From contig CAXTZG010000021.1 in NCBI GenBank assembly GCA_964248625.1, positions 1 through 44,610 of the forward strand: a stretch of DNA of 44,610 nt, given 5' to 3'. A program made the position numbers and the translations under genes. The stretch is from Lichenicola sp964248625 (lineage in GTDB: Bacteria; Pseudomonadota; Alphaproteobacteria; Acetobacterales; Acetobacteraceae). This document shows positions 1-7,510 of the stretch, piece after piece (the stretch's first letter is position 1; each line of letters opens with the position of its first letter). The notes below the pieces were generated by a model that had not been told where the DNA came from, did no database searches, and was given only the letters and a program-made list of their open reading frames with translations.

Positions 1-1350
1 CTTCCCGTCGACCGGGCCTTCAGCATCGCCGGCCATGGCACGGTGGTGACCGGCACGCTGCGACGCGGGCGGCTGCGCGCCGATGCGGTGCTGGAGGTGG
101 TGCCGACCGGCCTGCGCGCGCGGATCCGGTCGCTGCAGGTGCATGGCAGCGGCGTGGAGACCGCCGAGCCCGGCCAGCGCGTCGCGGTGAACCTGCGCGG
201 CCTGGACGCGGGCGAGGTGCCGCGCGGCGTCGCCTTGTGCGATCCCGGCCTGATGTCGCCGTCGGTCTGGCTGTCGGCGACGGTGACGGCGGTGGCCGGG
301 GCCGCGCCGCTGCGCACCACCGAGCAACTGCAGCTGCTGATCGGCACCGACGAGGTCGAGGCCCGGCTGCGCCTGCTCGACCGCGAGACGCTCGAGCCGG
401 GGGAAACCGCGGTGGCGCAGCTGCATTGCGCACGGGCCGTGTTGGTGCCGGCGCGCGAGCGCTTCATCCTGCGCACCGCATCGCCGGCGGCGACGGTCGC
501 CGGAGGCCGCGTGCTCGATCCGGTGGCGCGGCGCCTGCGCCGCCATGCGCCGCGCAGCATCGAACGGCTGCAGGCGCTCGCGGACGCGACCGGCGAGCAG
601 ATCCTGCTCAGGGCGGTCGAGATGGCGGGCGGGGCAGGGCTGTCGGTGCCGGAGCTGGGACGGCTCGCCGGGCTGGCGCCGCCGGCGGTGGCGGAGCGCC
701 TGCCTGCGCTGGACCTGGTTCGCACCCGCGGCGGCGGCGTGGTCGGGCGCGGGGTGTTCGAGACGCTGCTCGGCGCGCTGCCGCGCCTCCTGTCCGCGCG
801 GATGGCGGAGCATCCCGACGGGATATCGCGCGAGCGTCTGGCCGCACTGGTGCCGGCGGCAGGGGCTGCCGTGCTGGACGAGGCGGTGGGACGCCTGGTC
901 GCCCAGGGCGTGCTGCGTCAGGAGGGCGGACTGGTGCGGATGGCGCGCCCGCTCCAGGAGCGCGAGCAGGCGCAGCGCGAGACCAGGCTGGCCGAGCAGC
1001 TGGCCGAGGCGATCAGGCGCGGCGGGCTGACGCCGCCGGACCTGCCGGAGGCCACCGATCCGCAGGTCAGGCGCATGCTCGACCGGCTGGTTCGCGGCGG
1101 GGTGGTGGTCCGCGCCCGCGACCGGGTGCAGAAGCGCGACGTGCTGTTCCACAGCGAGGCGGTCGAGGCGGCGCGACGCACCCTGGCGCCCCTGCTTGCC
1201 GCCGGTTCCGGGCTCCTGGTCGGGGAGGCCGGCACGGTGCTGGGCATCTCGCGCAAATTCAGCGTGCCGCTGCTGGAGCATCTGGACCTGATCCAGTTCA
1301 CCCGGCGGGTCGGCGATCGGCGCGTGCTTGGCATGGCGCCAGGAAACTGA
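1..1350 (+). CDS. selB: Selenocysteine-specific elongation factor SelB, 3' part (5' end outside window)
   Basis: The reading frame is open from base 1 and ends at TGA 1348-1350, giving 449 visible residues. The first residues (LPVDRAFSIAGHGTVVTGTL) match the junction between the SelB GTPase domain and domain II, so the G domain with its GTP-binding motifs lies off the left edge. After the two beta-barrel domains come repeated winged-helix segments (about residues 180-449). In SelB these bind the SECIS hairpin in mRNA. SelB delivers Sec-tRNA to the ribosome at in-frame UGA codons. The gene stops 15 nt before selC and lies 2.6 kb from a UGA-containing formate dehydrogenase gene, which is its evident client. 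The family call is firm from the domain II sequence and genomic context. The ATG at codon 15 of the visible part is internal, not the start. Confidence 0.95.
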   Translation, partial: LPVDRAFSIAGHGTVVTGTLRRGRLRADAVLEVVPTGLRARIRSLQVHGSGVETAEPGQRVAVNLRGLDAGEVPRGVALCDPGLMSPSVWLSATVTAVAGAAPLRTTEQLQLLIGTDEVEARLRLLDRETLEPGETAVAQLHCARAVLVPARERFILRTASPAATVAGGRVLDPVARRLRRHAPRSIERLQALADATGEQILLRAVEMAGGAGLSVPELGRLAGLAPPAVAERLPALDLVRTRGGGVVGRGVFETLLGALPRLLSARMAEHPDGISRERLAALVPAAGAAVLDEAVGRLVAQGVLRQEGGLVRMARPLQEREQAQRETRLAEQLAEAIRRGGLTPPDLPEATDPQVRRMLDRLVRGGVVVRARDRVQKRDVLFHSEAVEAARRTLAPLLAAGSGLLVGEAGTVLGISRKFSVPLLEHLDLIQFTRRVGDRRVLGMAPGN

Positions 1351-1365
1351 TAGCGCCGGTCCAGG

Positions 1366-1455
1366 GGAGGCGATTGGGGTCTGGTGGCCCTCCTGGTCTT
1401 CAAAACCAGCGGCCCGTCAAGAACGGGCGGTGGGTTCGATTCCCATCCGCCTCCG
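1366..1455 (+). tRNA. selC: tRNA-Sec (anticodon TCA)
   Basis: This 90-nt sequence folds as a bacterial selenocysteine tRNA. It has an 8-bp acceptor stem (GGAGGCGA with CCGCCTCC), a 6-bp D stem with loop TGGT, and an anticodon stem CTGGT/ACCAG around loop CTTCAAA with anticodon TCA. It also has a long variable arm (GCCCGT/ACGGGC) and a T arm GTGGG-TTCGATT-CCCAT. The discriminator base is G, and the 3' CCA is not encoded (the next bases are CCC). The innermost acceptor pair is an A-C mismatch. It sits directly after selB and reads UGA in the neighbouring formate dehydrogenase mRNA. Confidence 0.95.
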
Positions 1456-1469
1456 CCCTCCCGTTCGTT

Positions 1470-2555
1470 TCAGCGCTTGTTGCGCGCGTACATGAGCTTG
1501 CGCATCTTCTCGCGGATCGACCAGCGTTCCTCGGGGTTCGGCAGGTTCTCCGGCTGGCTGAAGCGGAAGCTGATTTCCGGTCGCGCCGCGGACTCGTCGC
1601 CGATGCCGATCGTCGAGACGCGCAGCAGGAAGCTTCCGGTCAGCGTGGCGACCGACGCGACGGCGCCAAGCTGGCGCGCGGTGCGGCGATCCACGAACAG
1701 GCTCGCCGCCTGCAGCCCGAGCGGCAGCACAGCTCCCAGCGCGGTCACGCCGATGCGCTCCATGCGTCCCCAGCTGCTCTTGCGCGCATCGGCGACGCCG
1801 GTCCTTTCATAGGTCCGGTCGGACACCAGTCCCGCCGCGAGCTCGGTGGTCAGGGCGATGGCGGCGATGCCCTCCAGCCTGCGCCGCACGTCATGCGCCG
1901 GCTCCAGCAGCGCCAGCGCGGAGGCTCCGGCCGCGATCGAGGAGGCGCTGAAGCGGACCGCCAGACCGCGCGGCGAGGCCGCCCAGAACGGCGTGCTGGT
2001 CGCGGCCAGCAGCGTCGAGGTGTAGAAGCCGAGCCCGGCCCCGCTGACCGCCGCCGGCACCTGGCCGAGGCGGGCGACGCGCCGCATGGAGGGCATGACC
2101 CCCGACAGCAGCTCGCCGCCGGCGCTGAGGCCGGCGAGACCGCTGAAGCTCATCAGGATCCAGGTGCCAATCGACATCGGCGAGGTGTGCTTGGCAATGC
2201 GCAGCATGTTGTAGAAGCGCTGCGGCGTGTGCAGGTCCCAGATCAGCAGCGGCGACCCGATCACCGGCGCCAGCATCGACAGATAGCGGCCGTTGCGCAC
2301 CGTGCGCCGCAGCGGGGCGGGGCGCACGATGTCGGCGATCGCGGACAGCATCATCGACGTGCCCGACAGGCCGGCCAGGAAGATGTAGGCGCCGACCGCC
2401 CATTCGTTGAACGGCGACGCCTTGAGCTGCGAGCGCCCGTAATAGGTCGGCCCCGTCCATCCGGGATGGGCCGGCATGTCGCGCTCGGCGGCGGTTGCCG
2501 GAACCTCGGTCTCGTCCTCCGCGCCGAGCTCGGCCGCCTTGTAGGAGGTCGACAT
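1470..2555 (-). CDS. NrfD-like membrane subunit of formate dehydrogenase
   Basis: This 361-residue polytopic membrane protein has a soluble N-terminal segment of about 50 residues. About eight hydrophobic helices follow, starting near WAVGAYIFLAGLSGTSMM. The pattern fits the NrfD/DmsC/PsrC family of quinone-interacting anchors, which carry no haem, unlike the cytochrome b gamma subunit of E. coli Fdn. Its expected role is to take electrons from the iron-sulfur subunit and pass them to the quinone pool. The ATG overlaps the stop of the upstream iron-sulfur subunit by one base (TGATG), which indicates translational coupling. The gene ends 15 nt from selC on the opposite strand. The family call is good; the direction of electron flow is inferred. 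Confidence 0.85.
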   Translation of the reverse strand: MSTSYKAAELGAEDETEVPATAAERDMPAHPGWTGPTYYGRSQLKASPFNEWAVGAYIFLAGLSGTSMMLSAIADIVRPAPLRRTVRNGRYLSMLAPVIGSPLLIWDLHTPQRFYNMLRIAKHTSPMSIGTWILMSFSGLAGLSAGGELLSGVMPSMRRVARLGQVPAAVSGAGLGFYTSTLLAATSTPFWAASPRGLAVRFSASSIAAGASALALLEPAHDVRRRLEGIAAIALTTELAAGLVSDRTYERTGVADARKSSWGRMERIGVTALGAVLPLGLQAASLFVDRRTARQLGAVASVATLTGSFLLRVSTIGIGDESAARPEISFRFSQPENLPNPEERWSIREKMRKLMYARNKR

Positions 2556-3529
2556 CAGCGCGGTCCCGCTTCCGGCCTGAGCATCGCGGCGGCCGCGACG
2601 GCGAGACCGGCCATGGCGACGAAGCCGGTCAGCAGGCCCGGCAGCACCCGCCTGGAGGCGCGCGTCGGGGCGACCGGCAGGTTGTAGATCTCCGGGCGGT
2701 CGGTCAGCAGGAAGAAGGCGTTGAGGTGGCCGAGATCGCCGGTGGCGCCGGGCTCGCCGGGCGCGCCGTAGAGATAGGCGCTTTCCACCCCCATCCCATG
2801 CAGCTGCTTGACCCGCGCGCGGGCGCGGACCGTCAGGTCGCCGATCTCGCCGAACTGGATGGAGTCCGTCGGGCAGGATTTCGCGCAGGCAGGTTCGAGG
2901 CCGCCCTTCAGCCGGTCGTAGCACAGGGTGCATTTGTGCGCCTTGCCGTCGAGCAGGCTGACATCGACCACACCGAACGGGCAGGCCGGCACGCAGTAGC
3001 CGCAGCCGTTGCAGATGTCCTGCTGGACCACGACGGTGTCGAACTCGGTCTTGAACAGGGCGCCGGTCGGGCAGGCTTCCATGCAGGGCGGGTTGTGGCA
3101 GTGCTTGCACACGTCGCTCATCATCAGCCAGCCGCTCTGGAAGGCGGCCTGGTTGTTGTCGCGCACGCCGCCGTTGCCGCTGCTGTTCTTGGCGCCGCCG
3201 CAGCCGCCGCTGGTGCCGCTGCCGCAGCCGCCCGGGCCGCTGTCGCCGGTCTTCTCGATGAAGTTCACATGACGCCAGCTGTTGGCCGACAGCGCCCCGG
3301 TGTTGTCGTAGCTCTGTCCGGTCAGGCCGATATTGTCGGCCGGCAGGTTGTTCCATTCCTTGCACGCCACCTCGCAGGCCTTGCAGCCGATGCAGACGGT
3401 GGTGTCGGTGAAGAAGCCGTAGGACTTGCCCGGCTCGATCAGCGTGCCGCAGGTGAGCTCGGATTCATCACGCATCACCCGGTCCAGGCTGGATTGGGTG
3501 TAGTCCTGCAGGCGGGCATGCATGTCCAA
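2555..3529 (-). CDS. fdhB: Formate dehydrogenase iron-sulfur (beta) subunit
   Basis: This 324-residue ferredoxin-like subunit has four cysteine quartets for [4Fe-4S] clusters: C46/49/52/56, C141/144/149/153, C173/176/179/183 and C200/203/215/219. A C-terminal hydrophobic helix (about residues 296-317) resembles the membrane tail of FdnH/FdoH. It wires electrons from the molybdopterin subunit to the NrfD-like anchor. A TTG at 3529 is the likely start because GAGAGG lies 8 nt upstream; the alternative ATG is two codons later at 3523. An unusual Gly/Ser-rich stretch (residues 95-121) containing two cysteines is inserted before the second cluster motif. The gene sits in an operon between the small protein at 3542-3775 and the NrfD-like gene. 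Confidence 0.92.
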   Translation of the reverse strand: MDMHARLQDYTQSSLDRVMRDESELTCGTLIEPGKSYGFFTDTTVCIGCKACEVACKEWNNLPADNIGLTGQSYDNTGALSANSWRHVNFIEKTGDSGPGGCGSGTSGGCGGAKNSSGNGGVRDNNQAAFQSGWLMMSDVCKHCHNPPCMEACPTGALFKTEFDTVVVQQDICNGCGYCVPACPFGVVDVSLLDGKAHKCTLCYDRLKGGLEPACAKSCPTDSIQFGEIGDLTVRARARVKQLHGMGVESAYLYGAPGEPGATGDLGHLNAFFLLTDRPEIYNLPVAPTRASRRVLPGLLTGFVAMAGLAVAAAAMLRPEAGPR

Positions 3530-3541
3530 GGCCGTGACCTC

Positions 3542-3775
3542 TCAATGATTAGGCGTGTCCGCGACCTCGACGGATTTCGCGACCATACCGATGATGTTTC
3601 TCGGCTGGATATAGGTGACACGGACACGTGCCTGTGTCCGCTGCAGCGGCTCCAGCTGCGCAGGCTCGGCCATGGATCCGTGCCCGAGCATGAACAGATG
3701 GGACACCCCGCCGTCATCCGTCAGCTGGAAGCGGCTTTCCTGGACGATCGTGACCGTGCCCGTCATCGTTGGCAT
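3542..3775 (-). CDS. Small protein of unknown function, first gene of the fdhB operon
   Basis: This 77-residue protein begins MPTMTGTVTIVQESRFQL. The ATG at 3775 is chosen because GGGGAG lies about 6 nt upstream; the same frame is open further upstream but without a ribosome site. There is no signal peptide or membrane helix. The sequence alternates short beta-strand-like segments (TGTVTIVQESRFQLTDD, ARVRVTYIQPRNIIGMVAKSVEV), suggesting a small beta-barrel. I do not recognise the family. It is co-directional with fdhB, ending 12 nt before the fdhB TTG, and divergent from fdhA. A role linked to formate dehydrogenase assembly or regulation is therefore plausible but unproven. Confidence 0.65.
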   Translation of the reverse strand: MPTMTGTVTIVQESRFQLTDDGGVSHLFMLGHGSMAEPAQLEPLQRTQARVRVTYIQPRNIIGMVAKSVEVADTPNH

Positions 3776-3944
3776 CGCCTGCTCCCCGACCTGCCGCTGG
3801 CTGCGTGCTGTCCACCCAAGCATGTGATAACGGCTCCGGTTGCGCAAACGTCGGGAACCGTGCATTTCCAGTCTCCGGGTGTCCGACCATCCGTGCAGGG
3901 TCCCTTGTCCTGCGGGATGCGTAGTACAGGCCTGGATCGGGAGA
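3776..3944. promoter_or_regulatory. Divergent control region between the fdhB operon and fdhA
   Basis: These 169 bases separate two divergent formate dehydrogenase transcription units and must hold both promoters if each unit is transcribed from here. I see no convincing sigma-70 or sigma-54 box and no clear palindrome, so only the position supports this call. Confidence 0.3.
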
Positions 3945-6900
3945 ATGCCGGTGAAGAAGCTTCGTCAAGGCGTAGGTGCCCGCGCTCGCGACTTCCTGCG
4001 CGACTGGAGCCTGCCGCGTCAGCTCGCCGGCCAGAAGCTTCAGTCGGACGCGTCGCGGAGCCACACGTCCGACATGCTGCGTCCCCGGCTGGAGCAGGCT
4101 GATCGGGTCGGCACGAGCGTCTGTCCCTTCTGCGCGGTCGGATGCGGTCAGCTCATCTATGCCAAGAACGGCAAGCCGATCCACATCGAGGGCGATCCGC
4201 GCAGCCCGGTGAACCAGGGCACGCTGTGCCCCAAGGGTGCTGCCACGCTCGGCATGCTGCTGTCGCCGGAGCGGGTGTCGAACGTCATGTATCGCGCGCC
4301 ATATTCGGACCGCTGGGAAACCAAGCCGCTCGACTGGGCCATGGAGCGCATCGCGCAGCTCACCAAGGAGACGCGCGACGACACCTTCGCCGAGACCCTT
4401 CCGGATGGGCGCCTGATCAACCACACGCTGGGCATCGCCTCGCTTGGCGGCGCCACCATGGACAACGAGGAAAACTACCTCATCAAGAAGCTATTCGGAG
4501 GTGGCCTCGGGATTGCCAGCATCGAGAACCAAGCCCGAATCTGACACTCATCCTCGGTGCCCAGTCTGGGTACCTCCTTCGGCCGCGGCGCTGCCACCAT
4601 GTCCCTCTGGGATCTGGAAAGCTCCGACTGTGTTGTCGTCATGGGTTCCAACATGGCGGAAAACCACCCGATCGCCTTCCGCTTCGTCGTGGAAGCGCAG
4701 CGGCGCGGTGCGACCATCATCCATGTCGATCCGCGCTTCACCCGCACCTCGGCGCTCGCCAACATCCACGCGCCGATCCGCGCCGGCAGCGACATCGCCT
4801 TCCTGGGCGGGATCATCCGCTACATCCTGGAGAACGATCTCTGGTTCAGGGAGTACGCCCTGAACTACACCAACATCGCCCACATCATCGAGGACGGCTA
4901 TCTCGGTCCGGACGAGAATGACGGGGTGTTCTCGGGCTTCAACGAGGCAACCGGTTCCTATACGCAGGATACCTGGCAGTACAAGGGCAAGATCGTTCCG
5001 TCCTCGATCGCGGAGCACCGCGTGCATGAGGAGGAGCAGAGCAAGGACGGCAACTTCGAGGCGATGACGGAAAGTCGCCCGCCGGTCGACATGACGCTGC
5101 AGAACCCGCTCTGCGTCTACCAGATCATGAAGCGCCATTATGCGCGCTACACGCCGGAGATGGTCGAGCAGATCACCGGCTGCCCGGCGGAAACGTTTCT
5201 GCGCGTGGCGGACGCGCTGGCCCGGAACTCGGGACGGGATCGGACCGGCGCCTTCTGCTACGCCGTCGGCTGGACCCACCATTCGGTCGGCGTGCAGATC
5301 ATCCGGGCCTCGACGATCATCCAGGGGCTGCTGGGCAATGTCGGACGTCCAGGCGGCGGCATCATGGCGCTGCGCGGCCATGTCAGCATCCAGGGCTCGA
5401 CCGACATCCCGACGCTCTACAACATGCTGCCGACCTATCTGCCGCAGCCCAACGTGTTCCACGAGCACGGCACGCTCGCGAAGTACCTGAAGACGGAAAC
5501 GCCCACCACCGGCTGGTGGGCCAACCTGCCGAAATACATGACCAGCCTGCTCAAGGCCTGGTATGGCGAAGGTGCCACTTCGGACAACGAGTACGGCTAC
5601 CAGTTTCTCCCCAAGCTGACCGGCGACCTTTCCTACGAGCCGATGACGCTGGCGATGGCGGACGGCATCGTGAAGGGCCAGTTCGTTCTGGGCCAGAATC
5701 CGGTCGTGGGCGCAGTCAACTCCGATCTTGTCGTGCGTGGCCTGTCGAAGCTGAAATGGATGGTCGTGCGCGACTTCGCCATGACGGAAACCGGGAACTT
5801 CTGGAAGAGCAGCCGCCTGGTGCAACGCGGCGAGCTGACGCCAGACCAGATCGGCACCGAGGTGTTCTTCCTGCCAGCCGCCATGCCCGGCGAAAAGGAC
5901 GGCACCGTCACCAACACCAGCCGGCTGGTGCAGTGGCATGACATGGTCTGCGAGGCGCCCGGCGACAGCCGTTCGGATCTCTGGTTCATCTACCATCTCG
6001 GCCGGCGGCTGAAGGAGCTTTATGCCGACAGCACCGAGGCGCGTGACCGCGGGCTGCAGGCGCTGACCTGGGAGTATCCGTTGCGCGGCGAGCGGCAGGA
6101 GCCCGATCCTGAGGCCGTGCTGCGCGAGATCAACGGCTACACGGTTGCCGATCGCAAGCAGATCCCGAGCTACAAGGAACTCAAGGACGACGGCAGCACC
6201 GCCTGCGGCGGCTGGATGTATTGCGGCATCTATCCGAAGGACGGGCACAACGTCGCCCGCTCGCGCAAGCCCGACCTTCCAGGCGGACCGAACAGCCATG
6301 CCGGCTGGGCCTTCTCCTGGCCGTCCAACCGTCGCACGCTCTATAACCGCGCGTCCGCCGATCCAGAAGGCAGGCCGTGGTCCGAGCGCAAGAAGATGGT
6401 CTGGTGGGACGAGGACAAGAAGATCTGGACCGGCAACGACGTGCCGGATTTCCAGGAGGAGAAGCCCCCGAGCTACCGGCCGGATTGGAGCAAGCGCCCG
6501 CACGGCATGGACGCGCATAGCGGCGCCGACCCGTTCATCATGGAGGCCGACGGCAAGGCGATGCTGTTCGTGCCGTCGGGCCTGCAGGACGGACCGTTGC
6601 CGGCGCATTACGAACCGGTTGAGAGCCCGGTGAAGAACCTGATGTACACGTCCCGGTCCTACAACCCGGTGGCAAAGCTTTGGACGCGGCCGGGCAACGA
6701 GATGCATCCGCCGGAGGACCCGCGGTTCCCGTATATCTTCACCACCTACCGCCTGACCGAGCTGCATTGCGGCGGCATCCCGACGCGCGTCATGCCGCAT
6801 ACGGCTGAGCTGCAGCCGGAAGGCTTCGTCGAGATCTCGACCGAGCTCGCCGAGGAGCACGGGCTGAAGAGCCTCGACTGGACGGTGCTGTCGACGCTCC

Positions 6901-7151
6901 GCGGCGAGATCGAGGTCAAGGCGATGGTCACCGAGCGGATGCGCGCCTTCAAGCTGGGCGGGCGCACGGTGCACCAGATCGGCATGCCCTGGCTGTTCGG
7001 TCACGAAGGCTACGCGACGGGCGACATCGCCAATGTGCTCTTCGCGATCAGCGGCGACCCCAACGTCAGCATCCACACCACCAAGGCGATCACCTGCAAT
7101 CTGCGGCCGGGCCGTTTGGCGCGGCCGGGTGGAGAGCGGCATGCCGGATGA
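3945..7151 (+). CDS. fdhA: Selenocysteine-containing formate dehydrogenase, large (molybdopterin) subunit
   Basis: The gene encodes 1068 residues if UGA at 4542-4544 is read as selenocysteine (Sec200). The enzyme oxidises formate to CO2 at a bis-molybdopterin guanine dinucleotide centre. The N-terminal [4Fe-4S] motif is C60, C63, C67 and C95. The active-site context ENQARI-U-H matches that of FdnG-type enzymes, and the frame continues through the molybdopterin domains to TGA 7149-7151. There is no twin-arginine or hydrophobic export signal at the N terminus, unlike E. coli FdnG. The ATG at 3945 is adopted; a GTG at 3951 has better spacing (7 nt) from GGGAG and is an alternative. A naive caller would split this gene in two at the UGA. 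Nearby selB and selC support the recoding. Confidence 0.95.
4542..4574 (+). promoter_or_regulatory. Sec UGA codon and bacterial SECIS hairpin
   Basis: UGA is at 4542-4544. After 11 nt a hairpin spans 4556-4574: GGTGCCCA pairs with TGGGTACC (including one G-U pair) around a GTC apex, or an AGTCT loop if the last A-T pair is open. E. coli fdhF also has 11 nt between its UGA and the GGU-initiated minihelix, and an apical loop containing GUCU. The shape, distance and loop bases therefore fit a SelB-binding SECIS element. Structure and spacing were read by eye. Confidence 0.85.
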
Positions 7152-7431
7152 GCGCATCGCGCGTGCGCTCGTGGCCCTTGACCAGGCGATCGCCGCGGCG
7201 CCGGACCGAGATGGCGTCGCCTTTTCCGACGCTGCAACCCAGGTGGGTGCGGTGCGTGACGCGGTGGCAGTGCGCGACGGCCGCGACACGGCTGACAAGC
7301 GTCAGCGTCTGACCATGCTGAACGCGATCCTCAGCATGATCCTGTCGGGACATTTCCCGCTCGGCAACCCGCCCTGGGAGGAAATCAAGAAGGCCCGCGG
7401 CTGGCTCGCTGATCTCCAGCCGACGCTCTGA
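7141..7431 (+). CDS. Small protein of unknown function, translationally coupled to fdhA
   Basis: This 96-residue, soluble-looking, mostly helical protein begins MPDERIARALVALDQAIAAA. Its ATG at 7141 overlaps the last 11 bases of fdhA in another frame, so the two are almost certainly co-translated. The C-terminal part (LNAILSMILSGHFPLGNPPW) is the most distinctive segment. There are no cysteines or transmembrane helices. I do not recognise the family; the coupling suggests an FdhA maturation or stability factor, which is inference only. Confidence 0.7.
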   Translation: MPDERIARALVALDQAIAAAPDRDGVAFSDAATQVGAVRDAVAVRDGRDTADKRQRLTMLNAILSMILSGHFPLGNPPWEEIKKARGWLADLQPTL

Positions 7432-7510
7432 CGGTCTTGCTTCGCGTCGGCTGACGCCTCGGCAATGATTGCCTGACCGCTACGGGCCTTCGGCTTCGCA
7501 AGCTGCGGCC

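Noticed and set aside
3776..3944. Sigma-54 promoter for formate dehydrogenase
   Set aside because: No TGGCAC-N5-TTGC match of useful quality was found on either strand.
4542..4544. UGA as a nonsense mutation splitting fdhA into two genes
   Set aside because: The same frame continues with conserved FdhA sequence. The codon is at the selenocysteine position, a SECIS hairpin follows, and selB and selC are adjacent.
4548..7298. Very long minus-strand open frame of 916 codons opposite fdhA
   Set aside because: It lies wholly opposite a gene with clear active-site motifs, has no ribosome site or family features, and is what high-GC codon use produces on the complementary strand.
7432..7510. Short inverted repeat GGCAA-TGA-TTGCC as a terminator after the fdh operon
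   Set aside because: Only 5 bp with a 3-base loop and no T tract; too weak to call.
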